Assembly (NCBI GenBank): GCA_036569845.1
Contig: DATCPY010000101.1
Span: 1 to 23,675 of the forward strand
Direction of reading: 5' to 3'
Source: UBA4735 sp036569845
GTDB lineage: Bacteria; Chloroflexota; Limnocylindria; P2-11E
Length of the DNA: 23,675 nt
The notes under the pieces were generated by a model that worked only from the letters and a program-made list of their open reading frames with translations, made no database searches and had not been told where the DNA came from. Positions 7,399 through 15,821 of the stretch are shown in pieces. The first letter of the stretch is position 1, and every line of letters begins with the position of its first letter. The position numbers and the translations under genes are program-made.

Positions 7399-8772
7399 TC
7401 AGCGCGGCCGATAGACGAACAGCCCGCCCGGCCCGCGCGAGACGAGCCGGTACCGCGCGTCGATGGCCCGGACGAGTGACGGGTCCCAGCGGGCGCGCTC
7501 GTACGCCGGCGCGGCCGCAAGCTGCGCGAGCTCGACCTCGCTGACGATCGCGGTGAACCGGGCGGCGCCCACGTCATCGAGGATCTCCTTCGGGTCGACG
7601 GCCCCGCGGGCCACGAGCCGGCTCCAGAGGAACAGGTCGTCCACGATCACGCGGTGACCCGTCGCGACGAGCAGCCCGCTGTCCTCCGCCAGCACGAGCT
7701 CGTCGCTCGCCAGGAGGACCGACACGGCACTGACGCGCGATGGATCGCCCCATGCGCCGGTCGTCGCCGTGCGTCCAGGCACGAGTCCGAGGGGATCGAG
7801 GATGAGCGTGGCGATGGCGAGGTTCGCGATGGCCGTCATCGGGTAGAGCGGCGCGCGCGCGAGCACCGGCGCCACTGAGGCCAAGGCGAGCGAGCCCGCG
7901 GCCGCGAGGTCGAGCAGGTAGTTGATCGTCGCGCCTTCACGGCCGCCGAGGACGACGATCGCGAGCCCGGCGACGGCATACGCCGCGATCGGCCCCTTGA
8001 AGCCCCGCGAGACGAGGGCGCCGCCGACGACCGCCGCGAGGACGACGATCGCGAGGAACGCAAGGAGCAGGGCGGACTCGATGCTCCAGGCGAGGGCGTT
8101 CCAGGCGACGACGTGCCGCCAGATGCCGGCGTACCCGAACGGCGCGAGTGCCACGGCCGCCGCCGCGAGCGCAACGCCGCCACACAGCATGAACCGCCGG
8201 AACAGCGCGCGATCCTCGCGCGCGACCCAGAGCAGGAGCGCGATCGCCGGCAGGAGCGCGGTCGGCTTCGCGATCATCGCTGCGACGAGCAGCGCAGAGG
8301 CGAGCCCGGCCCGCCGGCGCTCGAGCGCGATGACTGCGCCCACCGTCAGGGCGAGCGCGACGAGATCGGGCTTCACCGCCGGTCCCCAGATCGCGACCGG
8401 CGAGAGCGCGAGCCAGCCGAGGCCGAGCGCGGCAGCGACCAGCGGACCGCCGGCGCGCGCGCGCCAGGCGACCAGGCCGGCGATCCCGAGGGTGCCGAGG
8501 ACGCTGAGCACGCGTCCGGTCACGAAGGGATCGCCGAACGACGCGAGGAGGAAGTACAGCGGCGGGTAGTTCGCGGCCGTGAAGCCGCCCGCGTCGGCAT
8601 ATGTCGCGAGCGTCCGCGTGAGGATCGCCGCATGCGCGACTGCGCCTTCCCCATAGAGGACCGGACCCGCGACAGCGAGCGCCTGCCCCCACTTGAGGAG
8701 CGCGAGGAGCGTCATGATCCCGGCGATGGCCGCGTACGCGAGCCAGGTACCGCGCGCGACGCGACCGGTCAT
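7399..8772 (-). CDS. Polytopic membrane glycosyltransferase-like protein (GT-C fold)
   Basis: A 457-residue protein with about ten hydrophobic segments and a soluble C-terminal domain of roughly 110 residues. The first extracytoplasmic loop carries YGEGAVAHAAI (residues 40-50) and NYPPLYFLLAS (68-78). This acidic-residue plus YPP pattern is common in lipid-linked sugar-dependent GT-C glycosyltransferases (GT39/GT83/GT87-like). IWGPAVKPDLVAL follows near residue 125, also typical of this group. The role is probably sugar transfer to an envelope lipid or protein, with polyprenyl-phosphate sugar as donor; this is inference. ATG 8772 shares ATGA with the gpmI stop, so it is coupled to a glycolytic gene, which may be simple packing. 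Confidence 0.65.
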   Translation of the reverse strand: MTGRVARGTWLAYAAIAGIMTLLALLKWGQALAVAGPVLYGEGAVAHAAILTRTLATYADAGGFTAANYPPLYFLLASFGDPFVTGRVLSVLGTLGIAGLVAWRARAGGPLVAAALGLGWLALSPVAIWGPAVKPDLVALALTVGAVIALERRRAGLASALLVAAMIAKPTALLPAIALLLWVAREDRALFRRFMLCGGVALAAAAVALAPFGYAGIWRHVVAWNALAWSIESALLLAFLAIVVLAAVVGGALVSRGFKGPIAAYAVAGLAIVVLGGREGATINYLLDLAAAGSLALASVAPVLARAPLYPMTAIANLAIATLILDPLGLVPGRTATTGAWGDPSRVSAVSVLLASDELVLAEDSGLLVATGHRVIVDDLFLWSRLVARGAVDPKEILDDVGAARFTAIVSEVELAQLAAAPAYERARWDPSLVRAIDARYRLVSRGPGGLFVYRPR

Positions 8773-10277
8773 CGCCGGCCGAGCAGCGAACGGCCGGTCA
8801 TGCGGTCCGGTATGGGGACGCCCAGCAGCCCGAGCAGCGTCGGTGCGATGTCCTTCAGCTCGCCGTCGCGGATCGTCCACCGCTCGGGATCGCGCGAAAC
8901 GAGCGCGACCGGCACGGGGTTCGTGCTGTGTTGGGTGTTGATGCCTCCGTCAGGGAAGCGCATCTCCTCGACGTTGCCGTGGTCGGCCGTGAGGAGCACG
9001 CACCCGCCTGCTGCGAGGACCGCGTCGACCACGGTGCCGACCGCGGCGTCGGTCGCGGCCATCGCTCGGACTGCGGCGTCGAACACGCCGGTGTGCCCGA
9101 CCATGTCGGGGTTCGCGAAGTTCACGATCGCGAAGTCGTACGACCCTGCGCGAACTGCGTCGGCCAGGCGCCGGGCCACTTCAGCCGAGCTCATCTCGGG
9201 CGCCTGGTCGTAGGTCTTCACTTTCGGGGACGGCACGAGCACCCGGTCCTCGCCCGCGAACGGCTCCTCGCGGCCGCCGTTGAAAAAGTACGTGACGTGC
9301 GCGTACTTCTCGGTCTCGGCGATGTGCAGCTGCCGCAGACCGCGCTCGGCCAGGACCTCGGCGATCGGGATCACGGTGGCCCGCGGGAACGCGATGCGCA
9401 CATCCGGCAGGCCGACCTGGTAGTCGGTCATGGTCACGTAGGTCAGATCGCGCGGTACCCGCGCGCGCCGGAAGCCGGTGAAGTCGGGCTGCAGGAGCGC
9501 CCAGGTGAGCTGGCGCGCGCGATCGGCACGGAAGTTGAAGAAGATGACCCCATCGCCATCGGCGATCGGGCGTCCGGTGCCGACCACGTGTGGCTCGAGG
9601 AGCTCGTCCTTGCACTCGACGGAGCGATAGCACGCTGCCAATGCGTCCTCGGCCGTCGGCACGGCCGGGCCGTCGGCGTCGACGATGGCGCGGTACGAGC
9701 GCTCCGTGCGATCCCATCGCTTGTCGCGGTCCATCGCGTAGAAGCGCCCGTGCACGGTCGCGATGGGTGCGGTCACCTGACCGATGAGCGGCAGCGCGCT
9801 GCGCGGCGGCATGTCCCGGCCGTCCAGGAACGCGTGCACCGCAACGTCGCGGACGCCCTCGCGCTTCGCGAGCTCGATGAGGGCCGCGATGTGCCGCATG
9901 TCAGCGTGCACTCCCCCGGTCGACAGGAGCCCCATCAAGTGAAGGGCGTGGCCATCTCGCGCGGCGGCGCACGCCGCGCGGAGCGCCGGGTTCGCGAAGA
10001 AGCTGCGATCGGCGATGGCCCGGTCGATCGTGACGAACGCCTGCGGGTCGGCGTACCCCGCGCCCATCGTGAGGTGGCCGACCTCGCTGTTCCCCATCAC
10101 GCCCTCCGGCAGGCCGACGGCGAGGCCGCTCGCCTCGAGGGTCGCGTTGGGATCGTCGCGGAGGATCGCATCGAGCCGCGGCGTGTCCGCACGAGCGGCG
10201 GCGTTGGACGACGAATCCGGCGCGATACCCCACCCGTCCAGCACGCAGAGGACCACCGGCCGGTAGGCCGCGGTCAA
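8769..10277 (-). CDS. gpmI: 2,3-bisphosphoglycerate-independent phosphoglycerate mutase
   Basis: Interconverts 3- and 2-phosphoglycerate in glycolysis with two Mn2+ ions and a phosphoserine intermediate. At 502 aa it is close to the usual 505-515. D14 (VLDGWG) and the nucleophile S64 in MGNSEVGHLTMGAG are present, as are MRHIAALIELAKREGV, HAFLDGRDMPP, NFRADRARQL and the C-terminal metal site LLTADHGNVEEM. The start is TTG 10277, sharing TTGA with the tpiA stop. It places the first strand at the position normal for the family. It is coupled to tpiA upstream and to the glycosyltransferase downstream. Confidence 0.96.
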   Translation of the reverse strand: MTAAYRPVVLCVLDGWGIAPDSSSNAAARADTPRLDAILRDDPNATLEASGLAVGLPEGVMGNSEVGHLTMGAGYADPQAFVTIDRAIADRSFFANPALRAACAAARDGHALHLMGLLSTGGVHADMRHIAALIELAKREGVRDVAVHAFLDGRDMPPRSALPLIGQVTAPIATVHGRFYAMDRDKRWDRTERSYRAIVDADGPAVPTAEDALAACYRSVECKDELLEPHVVGTGRPIADGDGVIFFNFRADRARQLTWALLQPDFTGFRRARVPRDLTYVTMTDYQVGLPDVRIAFPRATVIPIAEVLAERGLRQLHIAETEKYAHVTYFFNGGREEPFAGEDRVLVPSPKVKTYDQAPEMSSAEVARRLADAVRAGSYDFAIVNFANPDMVGHTGVFDAAVRAMAATDAAVGTVVDAVLAAGGCVLLTADHGNVEEMRFPDGGINTQHSTNPVPVALVSRDPERWTIRDGELKDIAPTLLGLLGVPIPDRMTGRSLLGRR

Positions 10278-11023
10278 CTCGCGAACGCCCGGACGATCGC
10301 GGCGAATTCTTCGGCCTTCAGGGACGCGCCGCCGACGAGCGCGCCGTCGATGCCGTCGGCCGCCGCGAACTCCGCGACCGTCGCAGGCGAGACGCTGCCG
10401 CCGTACAGGATCCGGATGTCGTCAGCCGGCACGCCGTGGACCCGCAGCGCGGTACGGATCGTCCGCGCCGCCGCGCTCGCCTGCGCGCCAGTGGCCGGGC
10501 GGCCGGTGCCGATCGCCCAGACCGGCTCGTACGCGATCACGAAGCGATCCCCCGTGATCCCGCGAACGTCGTTCAGGTCGCGCTCGATCTGGCGCTTGAG
10601 CACGGCCTCGGTCTCCTCGGCCGCGAACTGGGCCTCGGTCTCGCCGACACACAGGACCGCTCGCATGCCCGCGCCGAGCACGCGCGCGAGCTTGCGCGCG
10701 ACCCGCGCATCGTCGTCGCCCTGGTCTCGGCGGACCTCGGAGTGGCCGACGATCGCGCCGCTCGCGAGACCGCGGAGCATCGACACGCTCAGTTGCCCGG
10801 TGTATGCGCCCTTGTCCTCCCAGTGGACGTCCTGCGCGTACACCGCGATGTCCGTTCCGCGCACCGCGTCGGCGACCGCAGCGAGCGAGATCGCCGGCGG
10901 CGCGACGCCGACATCGCTCCCGGCGTGAGGCAGCGCGGCGATCGTGCGCGCGAGCGCCACCCCATCCGTGACCGTCGAGGGGTTCATCTTCCAGTTCCCG
11001 ACGACGAGATGACCCCGGCTCAT
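10274..11023 (-). CDS. tpiA: Triosephosphate isomerase
   Basis: Interconverts dihydroxyacetone phosphate and glyceraldehyde 3-phosphate; 249 aa, the normal length. Catalytic residues are N10 and K12 (GNWKMN), H94 (VGHSEVR) and E166 (AYEPVWAIGTG). The C-terminal phosphate loop reads ILYGGSVSP and GALVGGASL. The usual GHSERR motif reads GHSEVR here, so the first Arg after the Glu is Val. ATG 11023 shares ATGA with the whiA stop. gap and pgk, often beside tpiA, are not in this window. Confidence 0.97.
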   Translation of the reverse strand: MSRGHLVVGNWKMNPSTVTDGVALARTIAALPHAGSDVGVAPPAISLAAVADAVRGTDIAVYAQDVHWEDKGAYTGQLSVSMLRGLASGAIVGHSEVRRDQGDDDARVARKLARVLGAGMRAVLCVGETEAQFAAEETEAVLKRQIERDLNDVRGITGDRFVIAYEPVWAIGTGRPATGAQASAAARTIRTALRVHGVPADDIRILYGGSVSPATVAEFAAADGIDGALVGGASLKAEEFAAIVRAFAS

Positions 11024-11763
11024 GCCTGCGCTTCCTCCACCAGCCGCCGCAGCCGCGAGCGCACAGACCACTTGGTCGTCTCGAGCCGCCGAGCCAGGTC
11101 GCTCAGTGTCGCGGTCGGCGCGCGGAGCCGGGCGGTCGCCGCTTCGCGCAACGGGGCAGGGAGCCGGGCGAGCCGGCCCGCGCGCGTGAGCACGCGGATC
11201 GCTTCGGTCTGGGTGCGCGCCGATGTGACCGTGCGCGCGAGATTCGCCGACTCCGCGTTCACGAGCGCGTTCGTGCGCCCACGGACCTCACGCGAGACCC
11301 GCCGCGCCTCGAAGCGCAGGAGCGTCTCGCTCGCGCCGCAGGCGCGCAGGTATGCGGCGATCAGCTCCGCGTCGCGGATCGTGAATACGAGCTGGCCACG
11401 GCGCGACCGGATCGCCGGGCCGAAGCCCTCGCGCCCGAGGATCGACGCGGCCCGCCGCACTTCTCCGCGCGGCGGACGGAGCTCGAGGAGGTATCCGGAC
11501 GGGCCTGCCGACACCGATCCGCCGGCGAGCACGAGCCCGCGAAGGTACGTGCGCCGGCAGCACGCGCGCCGGAAGAGCGATCTCGGATCGGCCTCCTCGG
11601 TCCGGTGCGCGAGCCGTCGTGCCGGGACGCCGAGGTGGCTCGCCCGCGGCAGCAGCTCCGCGAGCACCCGGGCATCGCACGACTTGAGCGGCAAGCGCGC
11701 GAGCTCGGCCTTCACCTCATCGGACAGCGGCGAACGCTCGCGGGCCGAGACACCGCGTGTCAC
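11020..11763 (-). CDS. whiA: WhiA-family DNA-binding protein
   Basis: A 247-residue member of the WhiA family, a regulator linked to cell division and, in Streptomyces, to sporulation. The N-terminal part has SDEVKAELARLP. The middle is a degenerate LAGLIDADG domain derived from homing endonucleases (YLRGLVLAGGSVS, then VNAESANLARTVTSA). The C-terminus is a helix-turn-helix (APTATLSDLARRLETTKWSVRSRLRRL, given here in part). It is shorter than the usual 300-325 aa, mainly through a compact N-terminal region. GTG 11763 shares GTGA with the rapZ stop. The rapZ-whiA pairing is conserved, but the intervening yvcK is missing. Confidence 0.9.
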   Translation of the reverse strand: MTRGVSARERSPLSDEVKAELARLPLKSCDARVLAELLPRASHLGVPARRLAHRTEEADPRSLFRRACCRRTYLRGLVLAGGSVSAGPSGYLLELRPPRGEVRRAASILGREGFGPAIRSRRGQLVFTIRDAELIAAYLRACGASETLLRFEARRVSREVRGRTNALVNAESANLARTVTSARTQTEAIRVLTRAGRLARLPAPLREAATARLRAPTATLSDLARRLETTKWSVRSRLRRLVEEAQA

Positions 11764-12632
11764 GTGCGGACGTCCGGCTTGTCGCGGTCGCGGTGTTCGA
11801 CGATGACCTCGCCCTTCCACGACGCCTGCAGCCGGCGCGCGACCTCGTCGGCGATGGCCACCGAGCGGTGCCGGCCGCCGGTGCAGCCGAAGGCGATCCC
11901 CAGTCGGGCCTTCTTCTCCTCCTCGTATCGGGGAAGCGCGAACTCGAGGAGCGGCATCAACCGGTCGAGGAACGCCCGCGTCGCATGGTGGCCCAGCACG
12001 AATTCACGCACCGGCTCGTCGCTGCCGGACAGCGGCCGCAGCCGCTCGATGTAGAACGGGTTCTCCATGAACCGCACGTCGAAGACGAGATCAGCGCTCG
12101 GCGGCAGGCCGTACTTGTAGCCGAAGCTGATGAGCTGCACGAGCATGCCCGCCCTTCCCTCGCCGTACAGCGAGTGGAGGGTGTCTCGCAGGTCCTTCAC
12201 CGAGAGATGCGTGGTGTCGATCACCTTGTCGGCTCGCGAGCGAAGGTCGACGAGCAGGCGCCGCTCCTCCTCGATCGACGGCTGCACGCCGCCCGTCGTC
12301 TCGAGCGGATGGCGGTGCCGGGTCTCGCTGTAGCGCCGCAGAAGCACCTCGTCCGACGCGTCGAAGAACAGGACGTGCGGACGCGTGCCGTCGCGATCGA
12401 GTGCTTCGAGCTCCGCGGCCGCGTCGGTGAAGAGCGCGCCGCTCCGCGCGTCCACTACCATCGCGACCCGCGGGTGGCCGCCTTTGCGCGCGACGCCGAG
12501 AGCCGATCCCATGAGAGCGGGCGGAAGGTTGTCGAGGATGTAGTAGCCGAGGTCTTCGAACACCTTCGCGGCCTGAGACTTCCCGGCGCCCGATAGGCCG
12601 GTGACCACCACGAAGTCGGGGCGCTCGGTCAT
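11760..12632 (-). CDS. rapZ: RapZ/YvcJ-family nucleotide-binding protein (RNase adapter)
   Basis: P-loop protein of the RapZ/YvcJ family, 290 aa, close to family length. In enterics RapZ guides RNase E to the small RNA GlmZ and so controls glucosamine-6-phosphate synthesis; in Gram-positives the role is less clear. Walker A is GLSGAGKS at residues 12-19, and a Walker B-like strand ends at D61 (MVVDARSG). The C-terminal domain, responsible for RNA or metabolite binding in RapZ, shows QLISFGYKYGLP, DVRFMENPFY and the conserved GCTGGRHRSV. ATG 12632 lies 3 nt after the upstream membrane gene. The stop overlaps whiA. Confidence 0.95.
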   Translation of the reverse strand: MTERPDFVVVTGLSGAGKSQAAKVFEDLGYYILDNLPPALMGSALGVARKGGHPRVAMVVDARSGALFTDAAAELEALDRDGTRPHVLFFDASDEVLLRRYSETRHRHPLETTGGVQPSIEEERRLLVDLRSRADKVIDTTHLSVKDLRDTLHSLYGEGRAGMLVQLISFGYKYGLPPSADLVFDVRFMENPFYIERLRPLSGSDEPVREFVLGHHATRAFLDRLMPLLEFALPRYEEEKKARLGIAFGCTGGRHRSVAIADEVARRLQASWKGEVIVEHRDRDKPDVRT

Positions 12633-12635
12633 GCC

Positions 12636-13007
12636 CTAATGCGGGATGATCCGCGAGGCCACGAAGCCGACGAGCCCGATGACGATCGCGCCGATGATCG
12701 CGGCGAGGATGTTGTCCACCTGGAAGCCGAGGGCCGGGATCAACGAGACGAGCACGAGCATGAGGCCGCCGATGACGAGCTGGAACAGGCCGAGGGTCAG
12801 GCAGGTGATGGGCATCGAGATGAGCGAGATGATCGGGCGCACGAAGGCGTTCACGATGCCGAGCACGAGCGCGGTCAGGATGAGCGAGATCCACTTGTCG
12901 GCATCGCCATAGCCATACGCCGTGTGGCCATACGAGATGCCCGGGATCAGCACGGCCGCGACCGCGATCGCGACCGCGTTGATGACCACCCGACCAAGCA
13001 GACCCAT
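12636..13007 (-). CDS. Phage holin family IV / YvlD-like membrane protein
   Basis: A 123-residue protein with four predicted membrane helices (about residues 4-22, 41-60, 66-86 and 95-119). ALVLGIVNAFVRPII and the SMPITCLTLGLFQLVIGGL stretch are typical of the family that includes Bacillus YvlD and the mycobacterial four-TMS holin-like proteins. Despite the holin name, chromosomal members are not lysis proteins and their function is poorly defined. In Bacillus, yvlD shares an operon with yvlB, a DUF4097/SHOCT protein. Here a DUF4097 gene lies in the same leftward gene train, so this may be the same type of envelope-stress system. Preceded by the ABC permease gene (19-nt gap). Confidence 0.8.
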   Translation of the reverse strand: MGLLGRVVINAVAIAVAAVLIPGISYGHTAYGYGDADKWISLILTALVLGIVNAFVRPIISLISMPITCLTLGLFQLVIGGLMLVLVSLIPALGFQVDNILAAIIGAIVIGLVGFVASRIIPH

Positions 13008-13026
13008 CGCCTGGATACTAGGGCGG

Positions 13027-13851
13027 CTAGTACTGGTTGAGGCTGCCGCGCTTCCGGATGCGCCGGTCAGCACGCCGGTACGCCCAGAGGCCGATCGGGT
13101 ACGCGACTGCCGTTCCGATCACCAAGGCGAGATACTCCAGCACCGGATCGAACAGCGGACGCGTTCCGAGGGCCTGCTGGCGGAGGATGTCCATCGCGTA
13201 GGTCGTCGGCAGGGCGTACGCGATCGGCTGCAGCACGCCCGGGAGCAGTGTGACCGGGAACGCCGCGCCCGACGCGGTGGCGAACAGGAAGTTCGTCGTG
13301 TCGATGAAGAAGTTCGCTTCCTTGATGACCAGGACGAGCGCCGCCAAGAGATATGCGATGCCGACCATCGCGAGGATCGCGAGGACCAGCGCTGGGGCGG
13401 CGTAGACCAATTCCAGCCGAAAGCGCAGGCCGAAGAACGCGATGCCGATCGTGAAGATGACGATCTGGCCGAACACGAACCAGAACAGGCCGCCGAGCGC
13501 GCGCCCGATCACGAGGGTCTCGCGAGAGGTCGGCGTCAGCCACGTCGGCTCGAGGGTCCCGGCCTCCATCTCGTTCCGGAAGCTCATGCCCATGGCCCAG
13601 AACGCGGTGGCGACGAGACCGCTCATGACCCCGCCGAGGAAGATGAAGCCGGCGAGGTCGGCGGTCCCGATCGTCTTCTCCAGCCCGACGACCCGACCGT
13701 TGACCGCGAACGCGGCGCCGAATAGGAGGGCAGGCAGCACGCCCTGGTACAGCGGGGTGAAGATCTGCGAGGCGACCACGAACCGGTATCGCGACACATT
13801 GCGGATGTCCTTCCGCGCGATCGCGAGGGCGGCGCGGATCTCGGCTCCCAT
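13027..13851 (-). CDS. ABC-2 type transporter permease (second permease)
   Basis: A 274-residue membrane permease with six hydrophobic segments. It begins MGAEIRAALAIARKDIRN, the cytoplasmic lead-in common in ABC-2 permeases, and has FRNEMEAGTLEPTWLTPTSR, the conserved coupling helix before TM3. The C-terminal half has LPTTYAMDILRQQ, another family marker. ATG 13851 shares a base with the stop of the first permease (TGATG). The frame stays open upstream in another gene's shadow, but the homology and junction fix this start. Forms a heterodimeric exporter with the neighbouring permease and ATPase. The substrate is unknown; drugs, antibiotics or lipids are plausible. Confidence 0.88.
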   Translation of the reverse strand: MGAEIRAALAIARKDIRNVSRYRFVVASQIFTPLYQGVLPALLFGAAFAVNGRVVGLEKTIGTADLAGFIFLGGVMSGLVATAFWAMGMSFRNEMEAGTLEPTWLTPTSRETLVIGRALGGLFWFVFGQIVIFTIGIAFFGLRFRLELVYAAPALVLAILAMVGIAYLLAALVLVIKEANFFIDTTNFLFATASGAAFPVTLLPGVLQPIAYALPTTYAMDILRQQALGTRPLFDPVLEYLALVIGTAVAYPIGLWAYRRADRRIRKRGSLNQY

Positions 13852-14699
13852 CAATACCGCCCGAGCATCCCGGTGCGCCGCGCGCTGGCCTCCAGCCACC
13901 GGAACACGAACACCGCGAGCACTCCGAAGCCGACGGCCAGAGCGAGCAGGGCCACGCCCGCCGGTGCCAGCTCGCTCAGGGTGGCGCCCTTCAAGAGCGC
14001 GGCCCGCATCCCATCGACGATGTACGTGGGCGGCATGATCGCGGCCACGGTCTGGGCCCACGCCGGCAGCATGACGATCGGGAACGTGATCCCGCAGAGC
14101 AGCGCCAGCGAGCCGCGCACGAACTGCACCGCCGGTCCGATCTCGCCGAACCGGAGGACGGCCGCGCCGAAGAGCGAGCCCATCGCGTACATCGCGGGCA
14201 CCCCACCGAGGATGATGGCGAGCGCGTACAGCACGCCGCCCAGCGGCAGGACGATGCCGAAGAGCAGCCAGACGCCGATCCCCGTGACGAGCATGTTCAG
14301 GAACACCCAGACGACGTTGGTCAGCGGAGGACCGAACAGCGGCACCATTCTCGACGCCGGCGTGAGGAAGACGGCCTCGAGCGATCCACGGATCTGCTCC
14401 TGTCGCAGCGCCGTGCCCGGGCCCCAGAGGAGCGAGCTCAGCCACATATACATCGCGTACCCGACGAAGACGAAGACGGTGATCCCGGTGGTGCCGGCGC
14501 GCTCGGCGAACGCCTGGAGCGCCTGCGGATCGCCGCCGCCGGAGTACGCCTGGCCCATCAGCACCCAGACCGCGGGGAGCATGACCGGCCAGAAGATCAC
14601 GCCGAGGAACGAGGTCGGGTAGCGCCGGATGGTGCGGAGCTCCTTGACCGCCGCGGCGCGGAGGGCGCGGAGGTCGCCCGCGAGATAGGCGGCGTTCAC
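13851..14699 (-). CDS. ABC-2 type transporter permease (first permease)
   Basis: A 282-residue membrane permease of the ABC-2 superfamily with six hydrophobic segments. The lead-in is LRAAAVKELRTIRRYPTSF. The coupling region is EQIRGSLEAVFLTPASRM, and the C-terminal half has MPPTYIVDGMRAAL, a pattern paralleled in the second permease. The start is GTG 14699, sharing GTGA with the ATPase stop; the next gene follows through a TGATG junction. The three genes therefore form a tight exporter cassette. Related to the DrrB / NodJ group of drug and polysaccharide exporters. Confidence 0.88.
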   Translation of the reverse strand: MNAAYLAGDLRALRAAAVKELRTIRRYPTSFLGVIFWPVMLPAVWVLMGQAYSGGGDPQALQAFAERAGTTGITVFVFVGYAMYMWLSSLLWGPGTALRQEQIRGSLEAVFLTPASRMVPLFGPPLTNVVWVFLNMLVTGIGVWLLFGIVLPLGGVLYALAIILGGVPAMYAMGSLFGAAVLRFGEIGPAVQFVRGSLALLCGITFPIVMLPAWAQTVAAIMPPTYIVDGMRAALLKGATLSELAPAGVALLALAVGFGVLAVFVFRWLEASARRTGMLGRY

Positions 14700-15736
14700 T
14701 CGCGCAGCGCGCGGCCGGTGAGCGAGATGAACACATCTTCGAGCGACACCGGCACGACCTCCACGTGCTGGATCGTCGCCCCCAGGCTCCGGGCGGCGTC
14801 GAACGCAGCCGGCACGAAGTCGCGGGCCGAGGCGCAGTGCGCGGTGACCGTGAGGGTCCCGTTGCGCCGCTCGCTGCGCGCAATGACCGCAGCGTTCGCG
14901 AGGCGCGCGAGCATGGCCCTCTCGGGCCCGGGGGCCCCTACCCCCGCATCCTCACCCGCCAAGCCGATCTCGAGCCTCACGACCTCCTCCGCCCGGATCC
15001 GCCGCTTGAGCGCTGCGGGCGTGTCGAGGGCAACGATCTCGCCGTGATCGATGATCGCGATGCGGTCGCACAGCTGGTCGGCCTCCTCCATGTAGTGCGT
15101 CGTGAGGAGGACGGTCCGGCCCTGGCGCTTGAGCTCGCGGACGCGATCGCGGAGGTCGCGGGCGGCCTGTGGATCGAGCCCCACCGTGGGCTCGTCGAGG
15201 ATGACGAGCGGCGGATCCGGCAGCAACGCGCGCGCGAGCGCGAGCCGCTGGCGCATGCCGGTCGAGTAGCGCTCGACGTAATCATCCGCGCGGTCCGCGA
15301 GCTTCACGGCGACGAGCGCGGCGTCGATGCGGGCCTTCGTCTCCTTCGGCGGCACGTGGTACAGGGCAGCGAAGTATTCGAGATTCTCGCGTGCGGTCAA
15401 CTTCCAGTAGAGACTGCGCTCGCCCGAGAGCATCGCGCCGAGGTTCGCGCGGATCTCGCGAGGATGCGTGCGCACGTCGATGCCAAGGACCCTGACCTCG
15501 CCGCTCGTGGGCTCGAGGAGCGTCGCGAGCATCCGCAAGGTCGTGGTCTTCCCCGCTCCGTTCGGGCCGAGGACGCCGAAGATCTCGCCGCGCTCCACGC
15601 GCAGATCGATCCCCTTCACCGCGACGAATCGCTCGCGCCTGTCCGGCTCGCGGCGCAGCCGCTGCCAGATGGTCCGCCGACCCTTCTCGAAGACCTTGGT
15701 GAGGCCGGTGACCTCGACCGCGGGGCCCAGAGTCAC
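14696..15736 (-). CDS. ABC transporter ATP-binding protein (DrrA/CcmA-like)
   Basis: The 346-residue ATPase of the exporter cassette. Walker A GPNGAGKT is at residues 57-64, signature YSTGMRQRL begins at 157, Walker B LVILDEP is at 177-183, D-loop GLDP follows, and the H-loop His is 214. The residues after about 245 form a C-terminal extension ending VEVVPVSLEDVFISLTGR, typical of DrrA-type exporters. A basic insert (about 19-36, RRTIWQRLRREPDRRERF) precedes the first strand pair. The assigned GTG overlaps an AGGAG at 15740-15736, which is too close to act as its own Shine-Dalgarno; CTG at codon 3 would have better spacing but is rare. Confidence 0.93.
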   Translation of the reverse strand: MTLGPAVEVTGLTKVFEKGRRTIWQRLRREPDRRERFVAVKGIDLRVERGEIFGVLGPNGAGKTTTLRMLATLLEPTSGEVRVLGIDVRTHPREIRANLGAMLSGERSLYWKLTARENLEYFAALYHVPPKETKARIDAALVAVKLADRADDYVERYSTGMRQRLALARALLPDPPLVILDEPTVGLDPQAARDLRDRVRELKRQGRTVLLTTHYMEEADQLCDRIAIIDHGEIVALDTPAALKRRIRAEEVVRLEIGLAGEDAGVGAPGPERAMLARLANAAVIARSERRNGTLTVTAHCASARDFVPAAFDAARSLGATIQHVEVVPVSLEDVFISLTGRALRE

Positions 15737-15821
15737 TCCTGGACTACTTGTCGACTTCGTCGGCGATCACGCTCAGGGCTGGTGGATCTTGCTCCTCGCG
15801 GCAAAGCCGCTCGTCGCTCGT
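15737..15821 (-). other. 85-nt gap between the SHOCT-like gene and the ABC cassette
   Basis: The largest gap inside the leftward block. It holds a small hairpin (GCGGC-TTT-GCCGC on the minus strand) with no T-run, so it is not a convincing intrinsic terminator. A short frame (GTG start, eight codons, TAG) ends about 12 nt before the ATPase start. No -35/-10 pair is seen. It could hold a promoter or leader for the exporter, but nothing shows it. Confidence 0.3.

Noticed and set aside
8928..10928. Long plus-strand open frame (666 codons) opposite gpmI and tpiA
   Set aside because: It is antisense to two certain genes, is rich in Arg, His and Val in a shadow-like composition, and shows no family motif. 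High GC makes such frames common.
12636..13007. Prophage remnant, because of a holin-family protein
   Set aside because: The protein is of the chromosomal YvlD-like type, no other phage gene is present, and both neighbours are chromosomal genes.
13852..14883. Fusion of the second ABC permease with a long upstream extension
   Set aside because: The extension lies in the wrong frame of the first permease and lacks hydrophobic segments; the real junction is TGATG at 13851.
15780..15815. Intrinsic terminator in the gap before the ABC cassette
   Set aside because: The GCGGC-TTT-GCCGC hairpin has no following T-run.
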